Below are positions 1-6,588 of a stretch of DNA of 15,155 nt, piece by piece. The stretch is taken from NCBI GenBank assembly GCA_021821705.1, contig JAKACE010000009.1:1-15155 (forward strand), given 5' to 3'. A program made the position numbers and the translations under genes. Position 1 is the first letter of the stretch. Each line of letters begins with the position of its first letter. The stretch comes from Actinomycetes bacterium (GTDB lineage Bacteria > Actinomycetota > Acidimicrobiia > Acidimicrobiales > Palsa-688). The notes under the pieces were generated by a model. The model saw nothing but the letters and a program-made list of their open reading frames with translations, had not been told where the DNA came from and did not search any database.

Positions 1-11
1 TCACCTCTCCC
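1..11 (-). promoter_or_regulatory. Ribosome-binding-like site for a gene beyond the left edge
   Basis: On the minus strand these bases read GGGAGAGGTGA, a near match to the AGGAGGTGA anti-16S complement. They lie 25 bp after the pilin stop codon. Given the dense same-strand operon to the right, this most likely primes translation of another tad gene (for example a TadE-like pseudopilin) whose start lies a few bases outside the window. A GTG at 4-2 is possible but sits too close to the purine run. The product cannot be seen. Confidence 0.45.
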
Positions 12-36
12 GGTGGCCTGGTCCGGCCCCGGCGCC

Positions 37-258
37 TCAGCCGAGCTGAAGTTGGGCTGTCACCCAATTGAACACAGCCTTGTCGAGCCCGCTGATGAGG
101 CCGCCGATGGCGACGATGGCGACCACTCCGATGACGATCAGGCCGAGGTTGTCGGTGATCTGGCTGCCGCTGGTGTCCGTGAGCACGTAGCGCAGCCGGC
201 GTCCGACAGCCCGGTACCTCCTGGGGCGGCGGCGCCGGATTTCGTGTGCATGCCTCAC
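37..258 (-). CDS. Flp-type small pilin subunit (class IVb-like prepilin)
   Basis: A 73-residue protein with a very basic N-terminus (Arg-rich, residues 8-23) and a single hydrophobic segment at about residues 39-56 (LIVIGVVAIVAIGGLISG). It ends in a short amphipathic tail. This is the shape of Flp pilins, which are cut by the prepilin peptidase and polymerised by the Tad machine. A likely cut site is TSG^SQITD after Gly31, leaving a 42-residue mature subunit. The usual Glu at +5 would then be Asp. The GTG start is supported by AAGGAG six bases upstream; an ATG at 251-249 is out of frame and leads to a short unrelated peptide. It is the last visible gene of the tad operon, 47 bp after tadC. 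The assignment rests on size, hydrophobic profile and context, because pilins of this size give weak sequence signals. Confidence 0.72.
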   Translation of the reverse strand: MRHAHEIRRRRPRRYRAVGRRLRYVLTDTSGSQITDNLGLIVIGVVAIVAIGGLISGLDKAVFNWVTAQLQLG

Positions 259-264
259 CTTTTT

Positions 265-270
265 CTCCTT
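265..270 (-). promoter_or_regulatory. Strong ribosome binding site of the pilin gene
   Basis: AAGGAG followed by six A/G bases and then the GTG start at 258. It is the clearest Shine-Dalgarno in the tad operon, and it decides the GTG start. This fits a need for far more pilin than machinery protein. Confidence 0.75.
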
Positions 271-277
271 TTATTGG

Positions 278-294
278 TCCCCGCAGAACGGGGA
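278..294 (-). other. Stem-loop in the tadC-pilin spacer
   Basis: A perfect 6-bp inverted repeat (TCCCCG / CGGGGA) with a 5-nt loop, 7 bp upstream of the pilin ribosome binding site. It is too short and has no U-run, so it is not a standard terminator. Its place between the machinery genes and the pilin suggests a processing or mRNA-stabilising element, but that role is inferred. Confidence 0.45.
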
Positions 295-305
295 ACGCTC
301 GGCTT

Positions 306-1235
306 TCAGCGAGCGAACAGCAGCGCCGGAAGCGGTGCCAGCATGAAGGCGAACAGCACCGGCGCCATGAACACCATGCTCGGCATCACCAGTGCCATCT
401 GGCGGCGCCCGGCGCTGCGCTCTACCTCTTCGCGGCGCTGGCGCCGCAGGTCGTTCGCCTGGTCCAGAAGGGCTTTTGACAGTTCGGTCCCGCCGTTGGT
501 GGCCACCGCCAGCAGGCGGTAGAAGCGGGCAGCGGCGGGCTCGGCCGACTCTTGTGCCACAAGGGCGAAGGCTGCGGCCTCGCCGTAGCCGGCGGCCGCC
601 AGGTGCAGTGCGCGCGCCAGGTCCTCGAGCACCGGGCCGTCGCCGCGCTGGACCAGGTCTGACAGGGCCACGAAAAGGCTCCTGTTGTTGTCGATCTTGA
701 CCGCCAGGGCGGCGGCTACGGTCGGAAGGTCGTTGCGCAGCTTCTCGTTGCGCCTCCGGCGGCCAGCGGCCAGGCGCTCCCTGCCGCGCCTCACGCCCAC
801 GAAGATGCCGAGCACGAAGAAAGCGGCTACGCAGGTGGCATTGCCCGTAACCGTCCCGGCCAGGCCCGCCAGCACGGGCGCGCCGGCCAGCCAGTACACG
901 CAGCTGCGACGGAACGCGTCCACATCGGCACGCATACCTGCCTGGCGCAGTGCCAGTTCCAACCGGTCGGCCGGTGTCAGCAAGGCAGCGCGCGCCAAGG
1001 CGTCGACCGCCCCGGCAACCATCGGGCCGACGACGCGGCCGAGGACCACGCGGCCGGGCAGTTGGGCCGCCGACGCCGGCGTGCCTGCACCCAGCTGCGC
1101 CCGGGCACGTTCGACGAAAGGCGCTATGCGCAACTGAGGAGAGCGCCGAGGGGCGACCGCCCGCCGCGCCAACTCCCACGCCAGGCCGGCGGTGAGCACC
1201 GCGGCCAGGAGCGCTGCCAGCCTCCCGACGTTCAA
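306..1235 (-). CDS. tadC: TadC-like inner-membrane platform protein (T2SSF family)
   Basis: A 309-residue GspF/T2SSF-family protein. With TadB it forms the inner-membrane platform that couples the TadA ATPase to Flp pilin assembly. Hydrophobic segments lie near residues 6-19, 113-148 (one or two spans) and 281-307. A cytoplasmic T2SSF region lies between the last two, starting near residue 165 (NDLPTVAAALAVKIDNNRSL). The very hydrophobic C-terminus (MVFMAPVLFAFMLAPLPALL) is typical of TadC. The start is taken as TTG at 1235-1233, which overlaps the tadB stop as TTGA, the coupling style seen across this operon. The reading frame stays open far upstream (to 2108), but that part lies inside tadB and is not credible coding sequence. 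A GTG about 20 codons downstream is an alternative start but would remove the first membrane span. Confidence 0.88.
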   Translation of the reverse strand: MNVGRLAALLAAVLTAGLAWELARRAVAPRRSPQLRIAPFVERARAQLGAGTPASAAQLPGRVVLGRVVGPMVAGAVDALARAALLTPADRLELALRQAGMRADVDAFRRSCVYWLAGAPVLAGLAGTVTGNATCVAAFFVLGIFVGVRRGRERLAAGRRRRNEKLRNDLPTVAAALAVKIDNNRSLFVALSDLVQRGDGPVLEDLARALHLAAAGYGEAAAFALVAQESAEPAAARFYRLLAVATNGGTELSKALLDQANDLRRQRREEVERSAGRRQMALVMPSMVFMAPVLFAFMLAPLPALLFAR

Positions 1236-2167
1236 CTGGCCCCACCACCTACGAACACCCGCCTCATGGTTGCCAGCGGGCGCACCAGCCGGCGGCACAA
1301 CGCCAAGCCCACCGCCGACATGGCCAAACCGACAGACAGGACAGCCACCCCGGCCGGCGACGAGAAGTAGTCCCGGTAGGCCGCATTGGTGGCACACAGG
1401 AAGAACAACACGGCATAGGGCACCACGAGGCAGCCCCAGACGGCCGACCGCGACTGCAGCTGAAGGGTCCTGGTCCTCTCGGCCAGGGCCAGGTCGGCGG
1501 CCACCTGTTCGCTGAGGTCCGACAGGACGCGCAGGGCCGTCCCGGTCCCCTCCTCCATGGCGGCACCCAGCGCCAGCAGGACCGAGTCGGCGACCGGGTC
1601 CGCCAACTCCGCCCTCAGGATCTCGAGTGCCCTGGCGTCCCCTACGGAGGAGCCGAGCCGGAAGGCCCGCTCCATCGGCGCCCGCAGCGGTGGCGGTCCC
1701 GAGACGGAGAGGCCCTCGAGAGCCTCGTGGACGGTACATATACCGGCCCCGAGGGATCCGGCAAGGTAGCGCAGGGCGTCGGGCCACGCTGCGCTTCGCT
1801 CGGCCCCCGCATGGGCCCGGCGGGAGGCCCAGTAGCCAAAAGGCGCACAGCCGCACCCGATTGCCACGACAACGGCAACGGGGAGCGCTCCGCACGCACC
1901 GTAAGCCAACACCAACCCGCAGGCGGCAGAGGCGCCGGAGGCACCCCAGAACTGCGACGGGCTGACCCCCGCAGCGGCTTGGGCCAGCCACGCGCGCCCT
2001 CCAGGTACCCGGCCCTGCCACCTGGCCCGTGCCCAGGGTCGCGCTCTGGCCCACGACGGGACAGCCGGCCAACGGGCGCCAGTTGGGCTGCCTGCACCAC
2101 GAGCGCACACCGCAGCCGCCAGGGCCCAGACCAGCAGCATCGTGAAGATGGCCGCCAGCGTGCTCAC
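1232..2167 (-). CDS. tadB: TadB-like inner-membrane platform protein (T2SSF family)
   Basis: About 311 residues, partner of TadC in the Tad pilus platform. Membrane segments lie at about residues 4-21 and 75-100 (CGLVLAYGACGALPVAVVVA), with two more near 240-258 and 270-292. Between the second and third is the T2SSF cytoplasmic region, beginning PDALRYLAGSLGAGICTVHEAL. That phrase matches the family pattern of a Pro, then an alpha-helical stretch and a Gly/Ser turn. Two tandem GTG codons (2170 and 2167) can start it. The second is preferred because GAGGTG lies five bases upstream and because GTGA overlaps the tadA stop by 4 bp. The end overlaps the tadC start by 4 bp. Confidence 0.88.
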   Translation of the reverse strand: MSTLAAIFTMLLVWALAAAVCARGAGSPTGARWPAVPSWARARPWARARWQGRVPGGRAWLAQAAAGVSPSQFWGASGASAACGLVLAYGACGALPVAVVVAIGCGCAPFGYWASRRAHAGAERSAAWPDALRYLAGSLGAGICTVHEALEGLSVSGPPPLRAPMERAFRLGSSVGDARALEILRAELADPVADSVLLALGAAMEEGTGTALRVLSDLSEQVAADLALAERTRTLQLQSRSAVWGCLVVPYAVLFFLCATNAAYRDYFSSPAGVAVLSVGLAMSAVGLALCRRLVRPLATMRRVFVGGGAS

Positions 2168-3453
2168 CACTGCACCTCGGTGCCCTTCAGCAGACCGGCG
2201 AGATCCGTCCCATAGCGCCGGAGCAGCCGGTTGCAGCGCTTCTCCAGGGCAACGCCGACAGCAGCGGTCCTGAGCTCCATGACGTCGCCGATGTCGTCAC
2301 GACGGAAGACTGGCGCCAGTGCGACCGAGGCGGTGTGGCCCGAAAGCTGTGGCGGTACGGTACAAATCTCGGTCACCTGGCGCTGCAGTGCCCCGTCCGA
2401 GTCGTCGATGTCGCAGTAGACGACGACATCGAACATGGCGGCGAAGCGGGCCACAAGCTCGGCGAAGGGGGTAGCGGGCACCGCTTTGGTGGCGCACACC
2501 GCCAGGGCTTCGAAGGCACCGGCCGCATCCTCGGCATGCACGGCCGCCAGGACCCCCGTCCCGAGCGTTCCGGCCATCAGCAGGTCCCAGGCCTCGGCGC
2601 CCTTCAGCTCCCCCAGAACGACCAGTTCGGGCGACGCCACCCGGGCCGAGCGCATCAGCTCGGTCAGGCCCTCGACTTTCGAGGTCTGCCAGTACTCGCC
2701 GTTCAGTAGGGGTGCGTTCAGCTCCCGCTGCTCCTCGGCGCATACGACCCTTCGCCCGGGCGGGACAGCCCGCAGCAGAGCTTCGAGGAGCGTTGTCTTA
2801 CCCGCACCCGGCGGGCCGGCCACCAGCAGCCTGGTCCTTCGCACCCGCATGAGCAGCTCGAGGAAGGCGGCGGCCTCCGGTGACAGCGAGCCGAACGCAA
2901 CCAAGTCGGCCAGGGTGGTATTGCGCTTTTTCGGGATGCGCAGGGTGAAGGACACGGCGCCGTCGACGCGGGGCGGGACACTGGCCGACAGCCGTGCCTG
3001 GCGGCCGTCCGGCAGGCGCACCCGCACGCCGTCGACCTTGGGGTGGGAAGCGTCGATGTTCTCGCCCGCAGCGTTGACCATTCGCTGGACGGCCGCGACC
3101 ACGGCGCTCGCCCCGGACGCCGAGTCGACAAAACGGGACCTGCCGTCGGTGGTCCGCACCATCATTTCGCCATCCCAGCCGAACACCTCGTCCACTTCGG
3201 GGTCGGCCACTATCGCGTCGAGCTCGGCGCCCAGGCCGTGCAGCTCACCCAGGACACGCTCGACGACCCCGGACGGGTCCACGAACGGCCCCATTCCCGG
3301 GTGCTCGCCGCGCATCAGCTCGCGCTGGAAACGTTCGACCTCGGCCGCGACCACCTCTTCGCACGCGGCCCGGTCAGGCACCCCGGGCACGAGGTCGAGG
3401 GCGGCCACCGCGTCCAGGGCACGCGAGCGCAACAGGGCGAACGCGCTGCTCAC
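2164..3453 (-). CDS. tadA: TadA/CpaF-like secretion ATPase (VirB11/PilT family)
   Basis: A 429-residue hexameric ATPase that would power Flp pilus assembly from the cytoplasm. The N-terminal domain includes IVADPEVDEVFGWDG (81-95), the counterpart of the family's DP-V--V-VNG segment. Then come Walker A GPPGAGKTT (213-221, Lys219), an acidic box VVCAEEQREL (236-245), a Walker B-like segment ELVVLGELKGAE (276-287, Glu282) and a His box AVHAED (304-309, His306). Usual members read GEVRG and THANS, so the Walker B and His-box surroundings are altered although the catalytic Lys, Glu and His remain. The stretch that is normally NTGHDGS is TLGTGVL here. The start is GTG 3453, overlapping the cpaE stop by 4 bp (GTGA). 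Upstream open sequence in this frame (to 4101) is shadow inside cpaE. Confidence 0.9.
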   Translation of the reverse strand: MSSAFALLRSRALDAVAALDLVPGVPDRAACEEVVAAEVERFQRELMRGEHPGMGPFVDPSGVVERVLGELHGLGAELDAIVADPEVDEVFGWDGEMMVRTTDGRSRFVDSASGASAVVAAVQRMVNAAGENIDASHPKVDGVRVRLPDGRQARLSASVPPRVDGAVSFTLRIPKKRNTTLADLVAFGSLSPEAAAFLELLMRVRRTRLLVAGPPGAGKTTLLEALLRAVPPGRRVVCAEEQRELNAPLLNGEYWQTSKVEGLTELMRSARVASPELVVLGELKGAEAWDLLMAGTLGTGVLAAVHAEDAAGAFEALAVCATKAVPATPFAELVARFAAMFDVVVYCDIDDSDGALQRQVTEICTVPPQLSGHTASVALAPVFRRDDIGDVMELRTAAVGVALEKRCNRLLRRYGTDLAGLLKGTEVQW

Positions 3454-4730
3454 CTGGCCACCACCGGGGCCCAGCGCTGAGCCCAGGACCGGGCACGAGG
3501 GCGCCCTGTGGCCCGGCCACCGGAGCCGACGACGTCGTGCACCAGCGCCTGCGCCGCCGCCAACCACGCCCCGCCCTCGGGCAGGGCCGCGTTCCACCGT
3601 GCCCGCGCCACGGCCGGGTCCTCGGGCAGGAACCGGCAGCTGGCGAAGGGATGTGCCCCCGTATTGGACGAGACGATCCCGGCCAGGTGGTCGCGCTCGT
3701 AACCGCTGCGCCGCGCCCGGCCGAACACCGCATGGCAGGAGCTCGAGCCCCCCTCTCCGACGTAGGCCGCTCGCCAGTTGACGAGCCTGGCGGCACCCTC
3801 GGGGTCGGGCTGAGCCACCACGACGACGCTGGCAGCCATGGAAAGGGCCCTGGCACCAGCCCTGGACCGGCTGGCGGCGGCTCCCGTCCCGAGAGGGCCC
3901 AGCTCCACGAGCACGTGGTCGTAGCGACCAGCCGCCTCGCGCAGCAGCCTCTCCAGGTGCTGGCTGTGGATGCCCGGGGGCGTCCCGGGGGGCACGCAGA
4001 GCGCGTCGAAGGCCCCCAGGGGGCGGGTGCCGTCCCCTCTTGCACCCGAGAGGCCCTCGGGTAGAGCGCTGAGGCCCTGGGCTGCCAGCGAAAGAGCCCA
4101 CGGCAGGCCTCCTTCACCCGAGCGCATGAGCCGGGAGACCATGACCGGCGTGGAGTCATCGGCCTCGATCACGAGCACGCGCATCGTCCTGCTGAGCTCC
4201 TGCGCCGCCGCCACCACCATCTCGCTCAAACCGGCGCCGCCGCTCACCTTCGTCCAGGCGCTCAACGAGGGCACCGGCGACCCGGCGTCCCCACGAGCGG
4301 CCGGGCCGGGCAGGCGGGGCCAGTCCGGGCCCCCGGAAGCAGGGGCGGCCCGTTTGCCGGCGCGCAGCGCGGTGGCCACCAGCTCGCCCGGCGCGCAGCT
4401 GCTGGGAAGGACCTCGTCCACCCCCAGTTGCTCGAGGTAGCGGGCACCCATGCCGCCATGGGGCTCGGCCACGCCGACGACATGGGCGCCCGTCTCGTGG
4501 GCCCTGGCCACGTCGGCCGCCGTGACCGTGCGCATCACGTCGTCGAGCATGAGCACGTCGGCCCGGCTCAGCACCTCACCAAGGGCGGCCCTGTCGGCCG
4601 GCACCTCCAGGCTGACACCCCGGGCATGGTCGCGCAGGTAGGAGCGCACGGCGACGCCCCAAGGCGCACGGGTGGCGACGAGCGCCACCACGACATTGCC
4701 ACCGGCGGCGCCTGTGCTGCCCTCAGTCAC
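3450..4730 (-). CDS. CpaE/TadZ-like localisation protein with degenerate P-loop
   Basis: 426 residues. Residues about 12-125 form a receiver-like alpha/beta fold (VVVALVATRAPWG, ADVLMLDDV, HVVGVAEPHGG, GVDEVLP), followed by a Pro/Gly-rich linker and a MinD/ParA-like domain from about 155 to 400. TadZ/CpaE proteins position the pilus machine in the cell. The place of the deviant Walker A (consensus KGGxGK[ST]) reads KVSGGAGLSEM (161-171). The catalytic Lys is Leu and the signature Lys is Ser, so ATP hydrolysis is doubtful. Strand VLVIEADD (185-192) and switch-like VELGPLGTG (275-283) keep the fold. The start is GTG 4730, overlapping the upstream stop by 8 bp. The identity rests on domain order and on the slot between CpaB and CpaF. 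Confidence 0.8.
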   Translation of the reverse strand: MTEGSTGAAGGNVVVALVATRAPWGVAVRSYLRDHARGVSLEVPADRAALGEVLSRADVLMLDDVMRTVTAADVARAHETGAHVVGVAEPHGGMGARYLEQLGVDEVLPSSCAPGELVATALRAGKRAAPASGGPDWPRLPGPAARGDAGSPVPSLSAWTKVSGGAGLSEMVVAAAQELSRTMRVLVIEADDSTPVMVSRLMRSGEGGLPWALSLAAQGLSALPEGLSGARGDGTRPLGAFDALCVPPGTPPGIHSQHLERLLREAAGRYDHVLVELGPLGTGAAASRSRAGARALSMAASVVVVAQPDPEGAARLVNWRAAYVGEGGSSSCHAVFGRARRSGYERDHLAGIVSSNTGAHPFASCRFLPEDPAVARARWNAALPEGGAWLAAAQALVHDVVGSGGRATGRPRARSWAQRWAPVVAR

Positions 4731-5481
4731 GGCCGGCCCCGGTACCGCCCGGCGGCGCTCCCCGCCCTGCCCGTCCGGCCAAACCTGCCGTGGGCTGCGA
4801 GCGCACCAGCTCGACCTGGTCGGCGCTGGTCCCCGAGGCCGTTGCCAGCGCCGTGGCCACCTCCAGTGCGCTGGCGCGGCTCACCTGCACCACGACGTCG
4901 TACCCGGGGCCAGACCCCGAGAGCAGGCCCGCCCCCGGTGAAGACCCGGACGTCCCCACCACCCGCAAGCCCGTGGCCACGTAGCGGCTCCGGCGGGGCG
5001 AAGCCAGGATCATGTCCACCTCGTCGCCCGCCACCAGGGTGCCCCCGGCGGCTTGGGCTTCGGGCAGCGGGATGCTCATCTGACCGGCCCCAGCACCGCG
5101 CACCGGCACCGCGATGACGTCCGGCGTCAGGGGATCGCCGGCCCCGACGCCAACGGCCGTCACCCACCCGTACGGCACGTCAGCGGGGGAAAAGACGGCC
5201 CGGGTGAGCACCCCCGCCGCCGCGCTCACCTCGACGGCACGGACATCGGACGGGCTGAGCACGGTCCCGGCGGGCAGCGTTGTCGCTGCCACAGCGACCC
5301 GTATGGTCGCCCCCCGCTGAGAGAGCGCAGCGTAGACGCTCCCACCTGCCAGCACCGCCAGCACCGCAGGGACCAATGTCCCCGCAGAAAGGCGCCGCGG
5401 GCGGCGGGGCCGCTCGGCCCAGCCAGCCGGGCCGGCGGCGGGCGCCTCGGCCAGGGCACGCAGCGGCGTCTCAGCGCGCAC
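4723..5481 (-). CDS. cpaB: CpaB/RcpC-like Flp pilus protein with SAF domain
   Basis: 252 residues. A basic N-terminus is followed by one membrane anchor (about 35-53), then a SAF-type beta-clip domain (61-123) with the diagnostic AATTLPAGTVLSPSDVRAVEV (66-86). An RcpC-like region (about 134-227) contains MSIPLPEAQAAGGTLVAGDEVDMIL. In Gram-negative cells this family works at the periplasmic side with the secretin. No secretin gene is visible here, so in this cell it probably acts at the outer face of the membrane or in the wall. The start is GTG 5481, overlapping the peptidase stop by 11 bp. The C-terminal 25 residues are Gly/Ala/Pro-rich and look disordered. Confidence 0.82.
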   Translation of the reverse strand: MRAETPLRALAEAPAAGPAGWAERPRRPRRLSAGTLVPAVLAVLAGGSVYAALSQRGATIRVAVAATTLPAGTVLSPSDVRAVEVSAAAGVLTRAVFSPADVPYGWVTAVGVGAGDPLTPDVIAVPVRGAGAGQMSIPLPEAQAAGGTLVAGDEVDMILASPRRSRYVATGLRVVGTSGSSPGAGLLSGSGPGYDVVVQVSRASALEVATALATASGTSADQVELVRSQPTAGLAGRAGRGAPPGGTGAGRD

Positions 5482-6166
5482 CGACCGCCACCCCCACCAC
5501 GCCGGCCACAGCCAGGAAGGGGCACAGCGCTACCGCCTGGCCCCGCCCCCGGCCCGCCCGAGGGGCTCTGGCCCAGAGCGCGCACGCCAAGGGCGCCACA
5601 GCCAGGCAGGCCACTGCCAACCCGGGCCTGACCGCCCCGACCCCGAAAGCAACCAGGGCGGCCATGCGGGCGTCGGCGCCTCCCAGGCGACCAGGCAGCA
5701 GGGCAGCCACCGAGATGTACGCCAGCGCGCCCACAAGAGCCGCCATAGCCCCGCTGGCCGCCGCCAACCAATAGCCCGACGTCCCGGCGGCCACCAGGGC
5801 CCCCGCAAATACAGCCGGCGCGCCGGCGCGCCACAGGGCCGGGGGAACCCGCATCCAGCACAGGTCAGCCACGCCGACAGCGACGAGCAGGCAAGCCCAC
5901 ACCGCGACACCCGCCAGACCGGCCACGCCGGCTGGCAGCCCGGCGGCGGGCCCCGACCAGAGCGGACGTTGCCAGGCCGACCCGACGGCCACCGCCGCCA
6001 GCCCGGCGCCCACGAGCAGCGGGGCCCGGCCCTGAGCCCACGGCGGTACCGGCCCCCCGCCTGCGGGCGCAGCACCCCGACCGGCGCGCGCCGCCAGGCC
6101 CCCGAGCACGCTCGCAGCCCCGACCAGGCAGACCTTCGTTGGCGCGTTCAGCATCCCGGCGTCCAA
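5471..6166 (-). CDS. Prepilin peptidase of the A24 family (TadV/CpaA-like)
   Basis: 231 residues, almost entirely membrane spans. The two catalytic aspartates of A24 peptidases are in place: Asp101 in VADLCWMRVPPAL (counterpart of DLR---IPN-L) and Asp166 in GGADARMAALVAFG (the GxGD motif, here GGAD). The closing ALCPFLAVAGVVG (213-225) matches the family's PFGPFLALG end. It would cleave the Flp prepilin at the cytoplasmic side of the membrane. There is no N-terminal methylase domain, as is usual for the Tad type. The chosen start is TTG at 6166, because GGAGG lies five bases upstream. An in-frame ATG at 6217 has no such site, and an ATG at 6154 lies too far from it. First gene of the tad operon. 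Confidence 0.85.
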   Translation of the reverse strand: MDAGMLNAPTKVCLVGAASVLGGLAARAGRGAAPAGGGPVPPWAQGRAPLLVGAGLAAVAVGSAWQRPLWSGPAAGLPAGVAGLAGVAVWACLLVAVGVADLCWMRVPPALWRAGAPAVFAGALVAAGTSGYWLAAASGAMAALVGALAYISVAALLPGRLGGADARMAALVAFGVGAVRPGLAVACLAVAPLACALWARAPRAGRGRGQAVALCPFLAVAGVVGVAVGAR

Positions 6167-6171
6167 ATGGA

Positions 6172-6176
6172 CCTCC
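6172..6176 (-). promoter_or_regulatory. Ribosome binding site deciding the TTG start of the prepilin peptidase
   Basis: The minus strand reads AAGGGAGGTCCAT and then TTG at 6166. The GGAGG core is five bases from the TTG. This is the basis for placing the start 17 codons inside the longer open frame that begins with ATG at 6217. Confidence 0.65.
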
Positions 6177-6334
6177 CTTGCTCCCGTCCGGTAACCGGCC
6201 CGCCACCGGCCCGGCATTCAAACCGACGTCGCGCCGGCATGGCGCCGGCGGCCGGGCGCAGCTTCGCGTCGGTGCGGCCGGCGCGTCGGCACCACTCTGG
6301 CCGATATGGCCTCGGTGCGTTCCCACGAGAGGCG

Positions 6335-6364
6335 TATATAAGCACGTGCGGCGCCGTTCGCCAA
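6335..6364 (-). promoter_or_regulatory. Candidate sigma-70-type promoter of the tad operon
   Basis: On the minus strand TTGGCG (6364-6359) is followed by an 18-bp spacer and TATATA (6340-6335). The spacer contains the palindrome GCACGTGC (6342-6349). Transcription would begin near 6328, giving a leader of about 160 nt before the peptidase start. The AT-only hexamer stands out in this GC-rich sequence. The -35 match is partial, so this is a candidate only. Confidence 0.4.
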
Positions 6365-6588
6365 ATGCAAGCCGGAAAGTGCTGCTGCTTGCCCGCTTTA
6401 GCGGTGTAATTACCGGGCTGTCATTGGCAGGTGGTCCTGCCCTCATCCTCGCGCGTAGCGCGCGAAACGCGCTGGCCAGAAGCGCACGGGTTGTGAGCCG
6501 GTCGGCCGTCCACGGCGCACCCGCCGACAATCATTGCCAGTAGCTTGCCATCCCGCCGGCTACCAACGGCCGGGTGCCGGGCGCCCCC

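Larger units (their letters stand above)
6167..6588. other. 422-bp gap between the PIM operon and the tad operon
   Basis: It holds the 3' flank of pimA and the leader of the tad operon. No protein in it is recognisable; open frames on both strands have no family signature or ribosome site. It contains a candidate promoter (6335-6364), an 8-bp direct repeat CGCGTCGG (6265-6272 and 6282-6289, 17 bp apart), and two overlapping, mutually exclusive hairpins in a CG-alternating patch. Those are CGCGC-GTA-GCGCG at 6450-6462 and AGCGCG-loop-CGCGCT at 6457-6473. The hairpins lie 116-139 bp past the pimA stop without a U-run, so a terminator role is possible but unproven. The stretch 6401-6430 is visibly less GC-rich than its surroundings. 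Confidence 0.6.

Noticed and set aside
1236..2108. Upstream part of the tadC frame, giving a 600-residue protein
   Set aside because: This stretch is a Gly/Arg/Pro-rich shadow inside tadB. The TadC family is about 300 residues, and the TTG at 1235 couples with the tadB stop.
2435..3781. Long plus-strand open frame (448 codons) opposite tadA
   Set aside because: It lies antisense to a gene with clear ATPase motifs. Its composition is Arg/Ser/Thr/Pro-rich with no domain, as expected of a GC-rich antisense shadow.
3454..4101. Upstream part of the tadA frame, giving a 645-residue protein
   Set aside because: The added sequence is a low-complexity shadow within the cpaE gene. Known TadA N-terminal features begin after the GTG at 3453.
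5865..6530. Open frames crossing the 6167-6588 gap on both strands (also 6139-6543 plus)
   Set aside because: No ribosome binding site, no recognisable domain and composition changing along the length; on the minus strand the frame runs into the prepilin peptidase gene out of phase.
6167..6588. tRNA or known riboswitch in the largest gap
   Set aside because: No T-loop GTTCRA-type box with a matching cloverleaf was found on either strand, and I could not fit a c-di-GMP or other common riboswitch core by eye.
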